In this document: piece by piece, positions 48,244 through 59,338 of the stretch | Position numbering within the stretch: position 1 is the first letter of the stretch | How the letters are laid out: every line of letters starts with the position of its first letter | Assembly: GCA_029207755.1 (NCBI GenBank) | Contig: JARCOQ010000002.1 | Coordinates: 11,051,156 to 11,115,155, forward strand | From: Chamaea fasciata | Taxonomy: Eukaryota > Chordata > Aves > Passeriformes > Sylviidae | Reading direction: 5' to 3' | DNA length: 64,000 bases | Made by a program: the position numbers and the translations under genes | Notes under the pieces: model-generated | What the model saw: the letters and a program-made list of their open reading frames with translations, nothing else | What the model was told of the DNA's origin: nothing | The model's database searches: none

Positions 48244-49559
48244 ATTTTTGATTAATTCTTCAATTTATTTGACTTCAGTTATTGGTTGTACATACCTTGC
48301 TATTTAGGGAGGGATAACATCTGCTGAACATCGCCAGTAAAATGCTGATTTAAGAAAGAGAATATTTTGAAATATTAACTGTTACATTTATTGCTTTAAT
48401 TATACTGTATTAAGAGTCTCAATTACTGATTAAAATCTCTTATAGATTACTTGATATATACCTGCAGTTTAGAAATAAAAACAAACAGAAACACTGGGTT
48501 TGTACAAAGATTTCCATCCAAACTATAAATATTTTTCTTACTTTTGATTTTTCTCCCTCTAGCATTTTGGATGCCCCAAGTTCCAGTCTTCTTGCTAAGC
48601 ATGTCCCAAAACAAAGTTTAGGTTTTGAAGGTGTATAAGGGAAAACAATTATATTGTAGCTTCTTTTGGAGTCTGATCACTGTGTATTTTGTGAGACTCA
48701 TTAACTTAGACTATTGTGTGGATAAAAGAAATGTTCTGATAGGTTATAAAAAGATTGTAGGCCAATGTATTTATCTTGTAACTAAAGAGATTTTATAATC
48801 AGAATCTGCAGTGAAGACAAGCTTAATCATTATTTTAAGTGATAATGGAAGTATTGTTCTGCTCAGTGTAAAGCGGTAAGGTAGGGAATTTTTCAACATT
48901 AAACCAGATGACACCTTAAACAACATGGGCTTTTAAAACAAATTATTTTTTCACTGAGGAGAAATGTCAGGAAAAAAGCAACAGTCAAAACTGCTCTTAA
49001 CTTTGGTGTAGCACATCTCATCTACTTTAATATGTGAGTTCACAAAAAGAAATCTGAGGAGTGGGTTAACTGAGTTAAGTAGATATGGGATAGTTCAACA
49101 TTCGAATTAATTGTTCACTAGTAGCCTTAGAACTATCCATGCTAGAAGAAGTAAGTCCAAAGGAGTATTATCAGTGTCTTGTCAAAAAGGGGGACATTGA
49201 AGCAACATGGGAATGCCTCATTCCTAAACATTGTCAGGGTGACCTCAGCCCAAGCACTTGAAGGTAACTGAACACACTATTTGGCATGTGACTTGATGCT
49301 TTACTGCTGCCAGGTTACCCTTTATGAGTGCAATAGTGTTGAAAATTCAGAAGGTGTCAATTCCAGCCTTGTTTAAATAGCCTCCCACTGACGTGTTCAG
49401 CTAGATCTCAAACCAGAAATCACACAAAATTAACAGATCTGCAGTCAAACTCAGTAAAAAAACACGTGCTTTTCTAACCACCTTTTATTGCCTTCCTTTT
49501 CTAGGTCTTTAGGGATTTTAGATTGCATATCTGGAAAAACAAATCCCCATTTAAACATT
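48244..49559. other. AT-rich non-coding stretch
   Basis: Nothing recognised. Confidence 0.45.
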
Positions 49560-49660
49560 AAGTACACAGCTTGAATGGTAAGGGGTAGCTGCATTAATTA
49601 GTGTGTGATTATTACTCAATTAGTGTGAAGCTGACGACTTGGATGGAGGGAATACAGTTC
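49560..49660. promoter_or_regulatory. Candidate element with spaced AATTAGTGTG direct repeat
   Basis: AATTAGTGTG occurs at 49596-49605 and 49618-49627. The 22-bp start-to-start spacing is about two helical turns, so both lie on one face of the DNA. The first copy sits in CATTAATTAG and a GATTATTACTC segment separates them. It fits paired homeodomain-type binding. Confidence 0.33.
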
Positions 49661-50679
49661 TTGCTTCTTTGCTTGGAACTCTTGTGCTTTAAGTCAATAT
49701 ATACCCCAAAGAACAATTTAAAAAAAATCATATAAAACAAAGTTCAGTTTTAACACTTCCATGCTTGTAACTATGAGCTTGCTGCCAAAGGAGATGTAGA
49801 GACTTATCAGCTCTGAACTCACTGCTATTCTTGCACCTCGTATATGGACCTCCTTTTGCATACATTTCTACTTTTTTATATGTTCAATGTTTTAAATGCT
49901 TCCTTAGGACTTTTTTTTTTTTTTGTCCTGTCCAGGTTTGCAATGACTTTGCCTTCAGGGTGGCAAGTGCTGTCTCTGAACAGCATCTAGCCTTTTCCAT
50001 TGCAAAATCTTACTTTCAATCTGTTTTTGGAAAACTGGGAATTTTTTAAGTTAAAATGATTCATCTTTGTTCCTTTGTTTCCCTTTCCACCAGAAGGATT
50101 CAGAAATTTAGAGGAAACCCATCTTTCTGTTAATATTCTGGCAGCCTGTTCCAGAAAGTATATTCTGCTTTTCTCTTAATGCAACAGGACAGAAGGGAAG
50201 TTGTCTTTTGTAGTACAACAAAAATTTCTCAGATCTGCCCAGGTATCAAGCATTCAGAATAAATGAGCATGTAAAAACTAGAGCAGAGAGCTCTAGGCCT
50301 CTACAGCTGAAGAGTCTGTATTCTTTCCACATTATATACACAACTTATGACCAAGCAGAATATTTTCTGCTTCAATCAGAATCTGCTTTGGGCAAATTTG
50401 AATTTTGGCATAGAAGTCCCAAACCAAAAGCAGGTTGACTATACCTTTCCTGGGCTCTCAGTAACTGCTTCTGGGTTTGGCTCAAGTACAAACTAGACAC
50501 AGAAAGAAGTTAATTGGGTTTGTATGATTTGAGAGATAATTACCCATGGAAAGTGGCCCCAGAACTGCAGTTCTGTTTAAGGAGCTGACAAATACAAGAG
50601 TACCTAAAATTAAGGCTGCCCTTAGAAAGAGAAATTTGTACTTATTAAAGGTACACTGAATTAAAAATCAGATCTTTTT
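49661..50679. other. AT-rich non-coding stretch
   Basis: It holds a T run near 49911-49924. Otherwise nothing recognised. Confidence 0.45.
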
Positions 50680-50880
50680 TCTTCAGAATTAATTGCAATT
50701 ATTTATAGCACACAAGAAATTGTAGTTATTTATAGCACTCACTGAGTGTATGCTTTCAGTTCGGTGTGGCGATAATTACATTGGTATAAAAAAGCAGAGC
50801 TTCAACACACTGAAGCCTGAACAACTGCAAGCAGTAATTTCTGTGAAGAGTCCAGATCATTCCTCATTGTTTTAGATCCA
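50680..50880. promoter_or_regulatory. Candidate element with TTATTTATAGCAC direct repeat
   Basis: TTATTTATAGCAC occurs at 50699-50711 and 50726-50738, a 27-bp period, and each copy follows an ATTGCAA- or ATTGTAG-like stretch. Further right are GCGATAATTACATTGG and GGTATAAAAAAGCAG, a TATA-like string. The segment looks unique and structured; its role is unknown. Confidence 0.3.
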
Positions 50881-52734
50881 TTTCAAATTTACTGAAGGAA
50901 AAGTAGTCCATGGATTTCCAAGGGGGTCTGCTGTGGTACTTCATGAAAGTGCTGTAGACTTTTAATTTCACATTTCAGTAGGTCTGGGAGGGCCTCAGTT
51001 GGTCTCTTTTAAGTGTCAGTGGGTTTCTGAATACTTCAGAGACACCGGCATTTTTCATATTCCCCTTTATGGCCTGAGCATACCATGGTGAACTCTGACA
51101 CTGGCTCTCTGATCTCTCCAGTGTAACCAGCCCACCAGTCAGGGAAAAACTGAGGAAACAAGGTTCAAAATCTTCAGCTATTTCTTTAACTTACGTCTGA
51201 GTGAAAGGATGAGCAAAAGACAGAAGAGAAAGTATAACAGGGATAAGGAATGGCAGAATCAGTTGCCTAAGTGATTGCAACTGGCTTATTCACATCACTT
51301 ACTGCATAAATTAGCAGTTCAAGTAAGGGTCCATTTAGAAGCTATGGGTGAAAATGATTAAAAGAGAAAATTTCATGCAAATGTCCTTAAAATATTATTA
51401 AACAACCACAAAGAATAGATGCCTTCAGCTGATTTTTAAGAATAAAACATCTGACCTTCTCCTTTGGGTGCTTGTATATGAAGCTTCTGGCTACCCAATT
51501 TATCTCGAATCTTGTTTCGAGACAAGCTGGCCCTTTCAAAGAGGCTTCTTAGATATTAAAGATAGTCTGAAACATTCAATTTCCTAAAGAAGTAGCCTGG
51601 GAATACAAGCCCAGTATAAAGCAAACAAGAAAGGCTGGAAATTAATCTTTTGGAAGAAAAACCCAATAGGAAAGAATGAAGGTGCCCATCTTAACTCCCT
51701 AGTAAAAGATGTGCAGGATGATGCCTGCAAGGGATTGCTAGGCAGAGGAAAGCACATGGATGACATTTGGAATTTATTTCTTTCAAACAAAAAATGTAAC
51801 CTAAAACTCATGCCCTGAAGAAAATTAACTCCTATAGCTCACAGGAACTCTCTAAACACTAGCCAGTGAATTAAACCACTGTTTTAGAGGTTTCTAGGGT
51901 AGCTAAAATATATATGAAATCTTCAGGGCAGCAAAATCTTTTCTAATAAATTTGTATGTCATCGAGCACAGCGCCAAGAAGTGCTGTTTTCATTTATGCC
52001 AGGAAGAGGGTACTATGAAAACTCCTTTGGATGTCTGTAGTTTAATTTCCTTTTAGAGTCATTTCCACTAAAAATGTTTTATTGTGCAGCTTATTTTCTT
52101 TTTTAATGTGAGTTTGGCCCTTAAATTTTTTTGAAAAAAAACAAAATAACATTTCATATAGCATCTAGAATCCAATGTAGAGGGGCACAACACTTCTGTC
52201 CACCTGGCATCTAGAGCACGAAGGATCAGTAAACAGTTAAAAGTCCCATTTGTATGGGGGATTGTTCAATGCCAACATTTATCTAGGGAAAGCACCTGGA
52301 ACAGATGAGTGGTATTTAAGAGGATTCAAGGAATGGTGAAGTTCAAGGAAAAATAGGGAAGCATGTGAATCTATTTCAGAACTGTTTGCTCTAATATCTT
52401 CCCCTGTGAATAAATGACATAGCACTCAGAGGGGTTTGTTCTCATCACTGACTGCTCTGTTATCAGTCCCAGTGGGAGAAAACATGGACCCGAGTGGAAT
52501 CAGTTGAGGTGTTTATGGTGATCCCCAGTCTGGTCTGAGGGTAGGAGGCCCCAGCATGACCATGCCAGAGGAAGATGCTGATTTGAGATCTAACTCCTGC
52601 AGTTGCAGGGCATGTCTGTACTACAGAATTGGTTAAAGTGCAAAGGAAGCTCCACTTCCAGTTTCTTGTCCACCCAGCACTGTGCAGTGCAGGATTCCTG
52701 GCATTCCTGTGGGAGAAGGGGACCTCTCTTTATA
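50881..52734. other. Non-coding stretch
   Basis: Nothing recognised. A 7-bp-stem hairpin with CpG (TCTCGAA ... TTCGAGA) lies at 51503-51522. Confidence 0.45.
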
Positions 52735-52997
52735 TGGACAGAAAGAGAGGACAGAGTCTTGAGCTGTGCCTGGGAAGGTTCAGGTTGGACATTAAGAAGA
52801 TTTTCTTCCCAAAAAGGGTTATTAGACACTGGAATGGACTTCCCAGGGAGGTGGTGGAGTCACTGTCCCTGGAGATATTTAAGGAAAGACTGAATGTGGC
52901 ACTGAGGGACATGGTCTGATTGACATGGTGGTGTTCAGTCACAGGTTGGACTCGATGATCCCAGAGGCTTTTCCAGCCTAATTGTGTGATTTTGTGG
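52735..52997 (+). mobile_element. CR1 LINE, 3' end fragment
   Basis: The match to the avian CR1 3' end runs through GAGCTGTGCCTGGGAAGG, GTTCAGGTTGGACATTAAGA, GGAATGGACTTCCCAGGGAG, GTGGTGGAGTCACTGTCCCT, ACATGGTGGTGTTCAGTC and GGTTGGACTCGATGATCCC, ending in GTGTGATTTTGTG. Divergence is modest compared with the copy at 31.9 kb, so it may be younger. Open frames across it (96 codons plus, 122 minus) are remnants or chance. Confidence 0.93.
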
Positions 52998-53759
52998 TTG
53001 TCCCAAGGTTGAAGTGAGGAAGGCTTTGCTTGCATTGACATTGTATGTACGGACAGAGCCATGGCCAGGCAGCAGCTGAGCTGATATCTGCCAGGCACAT
53101 CCCCTCATCCTTGGGGTTCTGCCATCATGAGGGTGTCCAGCACGGGGTTGTCCTTGCAGGGATTGCTGTAATTACTCAACAAATGTTAGAAGGATATTAC
53201 AACAACCAGCTTCATGTTCTGCCTCTCCCCCCTGCCACCACCCAATGCATGTTTGATAAATATTTTCAGGATTCTTCTCTGGCATTAATAACTTTGTGTT
53301 GGTTTGGTTTGGTTTGGTTTGCATTGTTTAGTCGGTGTAAGTTCTCTTAATAATACTGATGTATCTTGTAGTACATCCAAGAACCTTCACCAGGAGTTAG
53401 ATAGCACTTGGTTATGTGTGTCTGTGAGGAAAAAATCCCACTGTGTTGACAAAGTAATAGTGAAAGGTATAAATGACGTGACTTCCGAAGTGAAAATCTT
53501 GCTGTCGTATTTGTGTAGCTTGTACTTAATAAAGCAAATGTAAAGTAAGCATGAGTTACAGAAATCTTCCAAAATAATCTTTGATAACTAGTGCAACTTC
53601 TTGCTGATAGTTTTGCAGTGTAGCTGGTTTGAAGAGAAGTTTCTTGTCTTTTGTGACAGTCACTCTTTTATTCTTTTAACTTTCATCAAGAGCAAAGCAG
53701 CTTCAAGCTCCTGTACTTACTCTTGGAGAGTTGCCTAAAAAATACATACCTAGTCTTTC
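52998..53759. other. Spacer between two opposed CR1 copies
   Basis: It holds a TTTGG microsatellite at 53299-53321 and unremarkable AT-rich DNA. No gene recognised. Confidence 0.45.
53299..53321. repeat. (TTTGG)n microsatellite
   Basis: Four to five GGTTT units in a row. Confidence 0.9.
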
Positions 53760-53821
53760 CATAGTCATTGTGATCTCAGCATCGCAGTCAAAAAGAGACT
53801 GGAAGGGACCTCCAGAAACAT

Positions 53822-53860
53822 ATCTAATTAGATCTGTTAGCTAATTAGATTAAATTAGCT
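53822..53860. repeat. Palindromic AT-rich cluster inside the CR1 copy
   Basis: ATCTAATTAGAT (53822-53833) is a perfect palindrome. CTAATTAGAT recurs at 53841-53850, and AGCTAATT ... AATTAGCT form an inverted pair at 53839-53860. The cluster replaces ordinary CR1 sequence. Confidence 0.75.
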
Positions 53861-53973
53861 CAGACCTGTGCCCAGTTGTGTCTTGAATTCCTCCACTGAA
53901 TTCCTTCATTAGGAGATTCCACAGACTGTCTGGACACCCTATATCAGTGTTTGACCCCTTTCATGGTAAAAGA

Positions 53974-54001
53974 ACAAACAAACAAACAAACAAACAAAAA
54001 A
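53974..54001. repeat. (CAAA)n microsatellite
   Basis: About six CAAA units arose in, or were inserted into, the antisense CR1 copy, near the place where CR1 normally has an A-rich stretch on this strand. Confidence 0.9.
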
Positions 54002-56556
54002 CGCTGTTATATATAATCAGAATTTCCCATGTTCTGACTTATGATTGTTGTAGTTTCACTCACTGTGAAGCTGCAAGAAGAGTCTGGCCCAATATTGTCT
54101 GTATCCTCTGGTCAGGCAGTTGTAGACAGCAATATGTTCACCCCTGAGCCTTCTGTCCTGTGAGCTGGAGAGGCCCAGCTCCCTTAGTCTCTCCATTTTC
54201 TTTCTTTTTATGGATGATACACATCTGTCTTCACTTTATAGCTTTCTCTTATATATAGTGGATATATATATACACTTATCTAACTTCAAATAGGTTTTGA
54301 TTTATTTTCTTTTTCCTTCAGCCTGGATAATTTAATAGAAACAGTTCTGGTAGCAATGCTTATCCTAGTACAACCCAGGATGTCAGCATATGGCAAGGAC
54401 ACACTGCTGACTCATGATTGGTTTGGTGTCCATCAGGTCACAAAGTTCTTTCCTGCAGAGTTCCCTTCAAACCGGTCAGGCCTCAGTGTGGAGTCCTGTC
54501 TGGGGTTTTCTTCCCCAGATTCTGGACTTTGTTTTCCATTGATGAACTTCATGAGGTTCCTGTTGGCCTATTCCTCTGCTTCCCTCTGCAGGGCACAACT
54601 CTTTGGCATATCAGCCTCTTCTGCCAGTTTTGCATCATCAGCAAACTCCCTGGCTGTGTGCTCTGTCTCATCACCTATGTCATTGAAGAAGAGAATTAAA
54701 AAAAATTATCCTTGAGATTACTTCAGGGGTAGACCTCTAGGGACTGTCCTCCAGATGGACTCTGTGCTGATCAAACCCCTTGGAGCTGGGCAGTTCAGCC
54801 AGCTTTCAGACCCCCTCAGTGTCCACTTACCGGGTCCACATTTCATTCCTTTGTCAGTGGGGATGTTATGAGAGGCCATGGAAAATCAAGATGGACACTC
54901 ACAGCTCATTTCATCATAGATGGCTCTCGGGTTGGTCCGGCATGATTTTCCCTTTTCCTGTGCTTATTATGTCAATCATTTCCTTGTCTTCAATACATCT
55001 AGAATGTTTTTCTCGTGGATTTGTCCCAGGGCCTGAGGTGAGGTTGAGCGGGAGGCCCCTGGATCCTTCTTCTGACCCTACTGAAAGATGGGGCTGATAT
55101 CTGTTTTTTTCCAGTCTTCTGGAACCTGTCAAATCACAATCACCTTTCAGAGATTACTGAGAGTGGCCTTGCAGGGACATCAGCCCACTCCCTCAGCACT
55201 TATGGGTAGACCTCATCAGGTCTCAGGGATTTGTTTATATCTACTTTAGTTCTGTTAAATGTTCCCTAACCTGATCCCCCTCCACTGAGTCTAAGCCTTC
55301 CCTGCTCCAGATTTAAAATATAAACTTGGACTGTTGAAAATTTATGATGTGAAAGATGATTTATGTTAAAACTAAGCACCCTAAAGCCCTCCACAACACA
55401 AATGTGCAATGCAACAAATGTGATGGCAATGACTTTGATGTAGAAACAAATTTTTTTTTCCCAGGAAAATAGATATTTTTCATATTCTGTATGGAACATT
55501 CTTGAACTGCTAGTGGGTGATAGGCAGCATGTTGTTTGTTAGGTATTTGCCTTTGTTTCCTTTCTTTTCCTACTGAGTTAATAAAGACAAGGTTAACTTA
55601 CGATCCATAGCTCCTTAAGTAAAGTTTCCAGCTTTCTCTGATTATTAACAATTAACGTTTTTAGTCATGTGTTATTTAAACAATGGCCAGATATTGAAGT
55701 GGGTACTAAGTGCACTTCTGTATATCTTAAATATGTTTGAACCATTTACAAATAGTCCTACCACGTTTTGTTTGATAAATAAAAATGTCTTTCTTTTGGC
55801 CCCAGACTTTGTAGGCAGAAAAATAACCCAGATTGCCTTTGGAAAAGGCTTTATCTCACTCTTTTAGAGTATAAGCATATGCTAGGAAGCATTTCCCAGG
55901 CATACCAAAGTAGTCTCAAGTTTACAGCTGTCTTTATCTGTTCTGACTACATAAACAAAAGCTGATACACAGGTAGGTCTCTTGTTGGTCCTTCTGTAAG
56001 CGACAGAAGCTTTTAATCTTTATCTTAGTTTTGTTTGTGCCCGGTATTCTGCATGGTTGTTTGATATTGTCAGCCCAATGCTGATGTTGAGGTTGGGTAA
56101 TTCCTGCTTACTTATTATCCTCTTGAATTCTCTTAAGTGGATGTGGTTTCACTGTATTTTTGAAGGGGATCAATTAAGATAATCTTGGATTAATCCCATT
56201 ACACTCTTTAGTCTTGTTTATGGCTTTCTTTTTCATCAAATTCACGCAAACTGTGAAAAGACGTTATTCTGTTTGTGGTACTGTCATTATCATTTATTAT
56301 AGAATTCCTTCCCTAGAAAAATGTAAATGTATCCTCACTGCATTCCATTGTTCACAGATACACAAAACAGACACACCAAAGATTTTGAGTATGTTACTTT
56401 TAAAGTATTGTCTTTTAGGCACTGATCTAACACATAGTAAGAAGTGTATGGTTACCTTGAAATAATCCTGTCAAATTTGTGGTACTGTTGAGAAAATTAA
56501 CTTTAGTTTCACACTGGAATTTTAGGATGTTCAAAAGGTTTAAAAAATTTTAAAAA

Positions 56557-56583
56557 AGTTGTCAGGAATTTCACCTGACAACT
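56557..56583. repeat. Hairpin, 10-bp perfect stem
   Basis: AGTTGTCAGG and CCTGACAACT are reverse complements around the seven-base loop AATTTCA. The stem is half G/C, so it is more stable than the other AT-rich inverted repeats here. Confidence 0.75.
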
Positions 56584-56970
56584 CCTAGAGAGCTTATTAA
56601 AGGAGTCTATGCAAAGCAGGTGCATTTACCTGTCTCAGTTCAAAACTGTTAGCACAGCATTTATAGGAGTATAAAGAATGCTTCTTGTTGAATGAGTGTT
56701 TTGATGAGAAAACCTGCTAAGAGCATAGAAGTGAATGGCATGCACTGTAATATCAAGTTGATCTGTAATCATAATTTTTGATGTGTCAATATGTAGGGAA
56801 GTAATCTGTTTTATTAAAAAAAAAAGTGATTCTGATTCATTTTCACTGGGTCAATTGCTGGTACTAATCCAGAGTCTTTGTCAGCTTGCAGACTTTCTTG
56901 TGTGTTGTGTTTTTACACTTTTTGCTTAAAAGGCAGGTAAGATGATACTGTTAGCACTTTCTGCTCTTGG

Positions 56971-56990
56971 TTTTTTTTTTTTTTTTTTTT
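56971..56990. repeat. Poly-T run, 20 bp
   Basis: An uninterrupted T run. Confidence 0.9.
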
Positions 56991-58154
56991 ACTTGGAGCA
57001 ATAATGTGATTGACTTAAAATAGCTGCTTTTAGCAAATTCTATTTTCCTCATGTGTATTCATGGGGAGACAGATGGCCAGAGAAGGATAGAATGACTTTG
57101 ATTTATTTGCATTAACAATTTTTTTTTCTTCTGTTTATGGTGTTGTCTTTAGTGTCATACAAATTCATTCATGAAATAAAAACTTTGATAGTCTTGGAGA
57201 AAAAAAATAATTGTGCCCTCTGAAACATGGTATAAATATTATAGGAATGTAGTTTATTTTGCTGAGTTTTGAAGGAAAAAAATGCCACTTTGTGCTCTGA
57301 ATATTTAAGCAAAGGAAGATCTCTCACAACTATGTCCTGTCCACAGCATGAGTTAATCTCCTGTGGTTTATATTTGGATTGCAGGAATGATTCTTTCTTG
57401 CAACTTTGTGCAGATTTCCTAGTGGAATATCTTTCTGTATTTCTTCTTACTCATATCATGTGGCTTTAAATTTTGCATTCCAGTTCTCCCTATTTCAGAC
57501 CAGGTTTTTTTTGTCAATATTCCTTAACAAAATTTCATACAGACTCAAGTTATAAGTCTCTGGTTATGAGTGGGAGTGTTGTCCTGAGGTGTGAAAGGAG
57601 GTAACTGCTGACTGCCTTGGACTTGCAGTGAAACCTCATCTAATAATATTGTTCCTAGCACCTGGCACACAAGAATGTTCCAGGACTGGGTCCTGCAATC
57701 AGTCAACATGATAAAGAGGATTAATTCCAGTAAATGAACATACATATAAGGACTAAGATCTTTGCTAGTCGTGTACTGCTTCTGTGTGCATACACAGTTT
57801 ATCGTGATTTTGTCTCCTAGATTTTCTTTTCAGTGTTTCAAACCACTACAGCGTTGGGAAAACTATTTGTGTGTTTAACCCCAGTACTTAAAACAGGTGA
57901 AGTCCTCCGAGAACTTACACTGTAGAGTCCGTAGAGCATGGCATTGCTTTTTTGTTTGTTTGTTTTGTTTTGTTTAAGACAGAATATTTGAAGTCATTAT
58001 TAAAGCTGCTCTTTTTCATCACTTTGGTAAGAAGGTCTTGATGTTTCAGTGAGCTTTGAGTCGTGACAAAGAGGCAAACCCCAAACTGTACGTTACTTTT
58101 TTTAAGGATTTAAAAAGAAAAGTCTAGTGGGAAGAACAGCCTCGTCTAATCCCA

Positions 58155-58345
58155 TGGGGAAAAAACAAACAAACAAAACAAAAAACACCCCCAACCAAAC
58201 CAAACCCCATCAAACAAACAAATAAACAAACAAACCCATTTAAAGAAACAAAAAGATACACACACACCCCCTCCCCCGAAAAAAAAAAGAAAAGACCCAA
58301 CAAACCCAACAACCAACAAACCAAAACACCCATGAAAAAACCCTC
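58155..58345. repeat. A/C-rich low-complexity tract, about 180 bp
   Basis: Nearly free of G and T on the plus strand: CAAA units, CCCC runs, a short CACA run near 58258-58268 and a CCCCCTCCCCC stretch, then AACC-type units. It is the longest A/C tract of the window and directly abuts the CpG island. The minus strand is G/T-rich, so its predicted Phe/Gly/Val-rich peptides are composition artefacts. Confidence 0.92.
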
Positions 58346-58365
58346 AGCAACCAAAGCAATGTTTT

Positions 58366-58715
58366 TCCCCGGTCCATCAGCGAACGGAAGCCTCACTCTC
58401 CGCTGGCCCGGCCTGTGTTTGGTGGCACCGAACGTGGGACGCAGGAGGTGCAGCCCCGGCGCTGCCGGGCAGGGCGGTGCTGCCGCCGGCGCTGCCAGGC
58501 GAGGCGGGATGGTGCGGAGCACAGCGGACAGGCTCCGCTCTCGGCTTTTCCTGACCCTTCCCGGCTTTTCCCGGCCCTTCCCGGCCCGCGGGTCCCGGCG
58601 GGTCCCGGCCAGGCTCGGGGCAGAACTCCCCGGCCCCCTCCGCCCAGCCCAGCGGGGGTGGGGTTTTCTCCCCTTTCGCTTGTCCTTTTCCTCAGCGCAC
58701 GGGCGGCTTGAAAAT
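58366..58715. promoter_or_regulatory. CpG island, probable promoter or active regulatory element
   Basis: I count about 38 CpG in roughly 350 bp, an order of magnitude above the flanking DNA, with very high G+C. It includes CCGGCGCTGCCGGGC, GCCGCCGGCGC, a GC-box-like GGGCAGGGCGG, and four TTCCCGG units in the stretch 58557-58585 (CCCTTCCCGGCTTTTCCCGG type). Open frames of 98-130 codons run through it on both strands, which is typical of stop-poor GC-rich DNA. None is a known protein. No TATA box. An unmethylated island in an otherwise gene-free window suggests the start of a non-coding RNA or of an unseen gene. Confidence 0.65.
58557..58607. repeat. Degenerate tandem of TTCCCGGC-type units
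   Basis: CCTTCCCGGCTTTTCCCGG is followed by CCCTTCCCGGCCCGCGG and two GGGTCCCGGC units. This is a 9-10-bp periodic, imperfect tandem inside the CpG island. Confidence 0.8.
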
Positions 58716-58768
58716 CGGAAATGATCTTAATTAAATGTTTTCTGTACAGAAACAAGCGGGCTGTCTCT

Positions 58769-58771
<3 letters not shown>

Positions 58772-58817
<46 letters not shown>
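58772..58817. repeat. Poly-T run, 46 bp
   Basis: The longest homopolymer in the window, preceded by CTCTCTC and followed directly by GTGCGCGAGGCG. It interrupts the CpG-rich segment. Length in an assembly is unreliable, and it could partly be a sequencing artefact. Confidence 0.85.
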
Positions 58818-58818
<1 letters not shown>

Positions 58819-59240
58819 TGCGCGAGGCGAAGGCAGCAGACCTTATCACAAAAGACAAAAGCAAATATTTATCAAGGAACAAAAGATGTCCACGGTTGCT
58901 TGCAGCGGGGGAGATTTTTCTCTCTCTCCCGGTGAAGATGTTTAACAGCGAGAGATGTTTATCGGGACTCCTTGTTGAAATTCTTTGTTTCCCTGCAAGA
59001 TCTACAAATGAAACTGTTTTTCTTTCTGTGGAGCGCATAATGAAGCCCATGAGTTAAACTGCAGGGAATGCAAACACCTGCTTGTCCCTCTGTTGACTTT
59101 GCGTTTCAAGAAGGTCTTTTCTGTTCCTCATGTTAATGGTTCGGGGGCTTGGTTTTGTTTGATTTTTTGTTTATCCTGTGTGGAGATAAATGGTCGTCTT
59201 GCCTGTCTTCACTTTGTGTAACTTCTGATGCGGCGATTGT
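58818..59240. promoter_or_regulatory. Candidate conserved non-coding element next to the CpG island
   Basis: Just after the poly-T run, sequence is unique-looking with continued CpG (GCGCGAGGCGAAGG). It holds CCTTATCAC (GATA site), AAATATTTATCAAGG (forkhead/TCF-like), GGAACAAAAGATG (SOX/TCF-like), TGTTGACTTTGCG and CATTGAA-like parts. All three forward frames carry stops. Together with the island it could be a promoter-proximal enhancer or a non-coding RNA exon. Confidence 0.38.
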
Positions 59241-59338
59241 CACCGTTAAAGGAATACCATGTTGTTCAAAGTATTCCTTCAGAATCCTGTGTGTCATCGA
59301 ATGAATAAGCTATTACATCTTACTGCTTTACCTGCCTT

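Larger units (their letters stand above)
53760..55312 (-). mobile_element. CR1 LINE, long 5'-truncated copy with reverse transcriptase remnant
   Basis: This is the reverse complement of the 3' half of a CR1 element. The 3' end lies near 53760-53805 (GAAGGGACCTCC); the 5' truncation is near 55312. Reading right to left, the reverse transcriptase C-terminal part is recognisable. The antisense of its active-site motif FADD is ATCATCAGCAAA at 54634-54645, followed by the conserved NLMKF segment near 54540-54575. Landmarks on the plus strand are CTCAGCACTTATGGGTAGAC, CAACCCAGGATGTCAGC, GAACTTCATGAGGTTCCTG and TTGTAGACAGCAATA. Stops and frameshifts break the frame, so it is dead. A CAAA microsatellite (53974-54001) and TA-rich DNA near 54195-54310 interrupt it. 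Confidence 0.93.
55313..58154. other. AT-rich non-coding stretch
   Basis: It contains the hairpin at 56557-56583, a 20-bp T run at 56971-56990 and GTTT units at about 57951-57976. No frame beyond about 85 codons is present. Confidence 0.5.

Noticed and set aside
52603..53098. Overlapping 96-122-codon frames on both strands
   Set aside because: They are inside the CR1 fragment at 52735-52997, mostly its untranslated 3' part.
54356..54715. 119-codon plus-strand frame
   Set aside because: It is the antisense of the CR1 reverse transcriptase remnant, not a separate gene.
58124..58522. 132-codon minus-strand frame rich in Phe, Gly and Val
   Set aside because: Half lies in the A/C tract and half in the CpG island; both have few stops for compositional reasons.
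58721..59057. Frames of 66-107 codons across the 46-bp poly-T, with long Phe or Lys runs
   Set aside because: The length comes from reading through a homopolymer, which has no stop codon; flanks show no coding signature.
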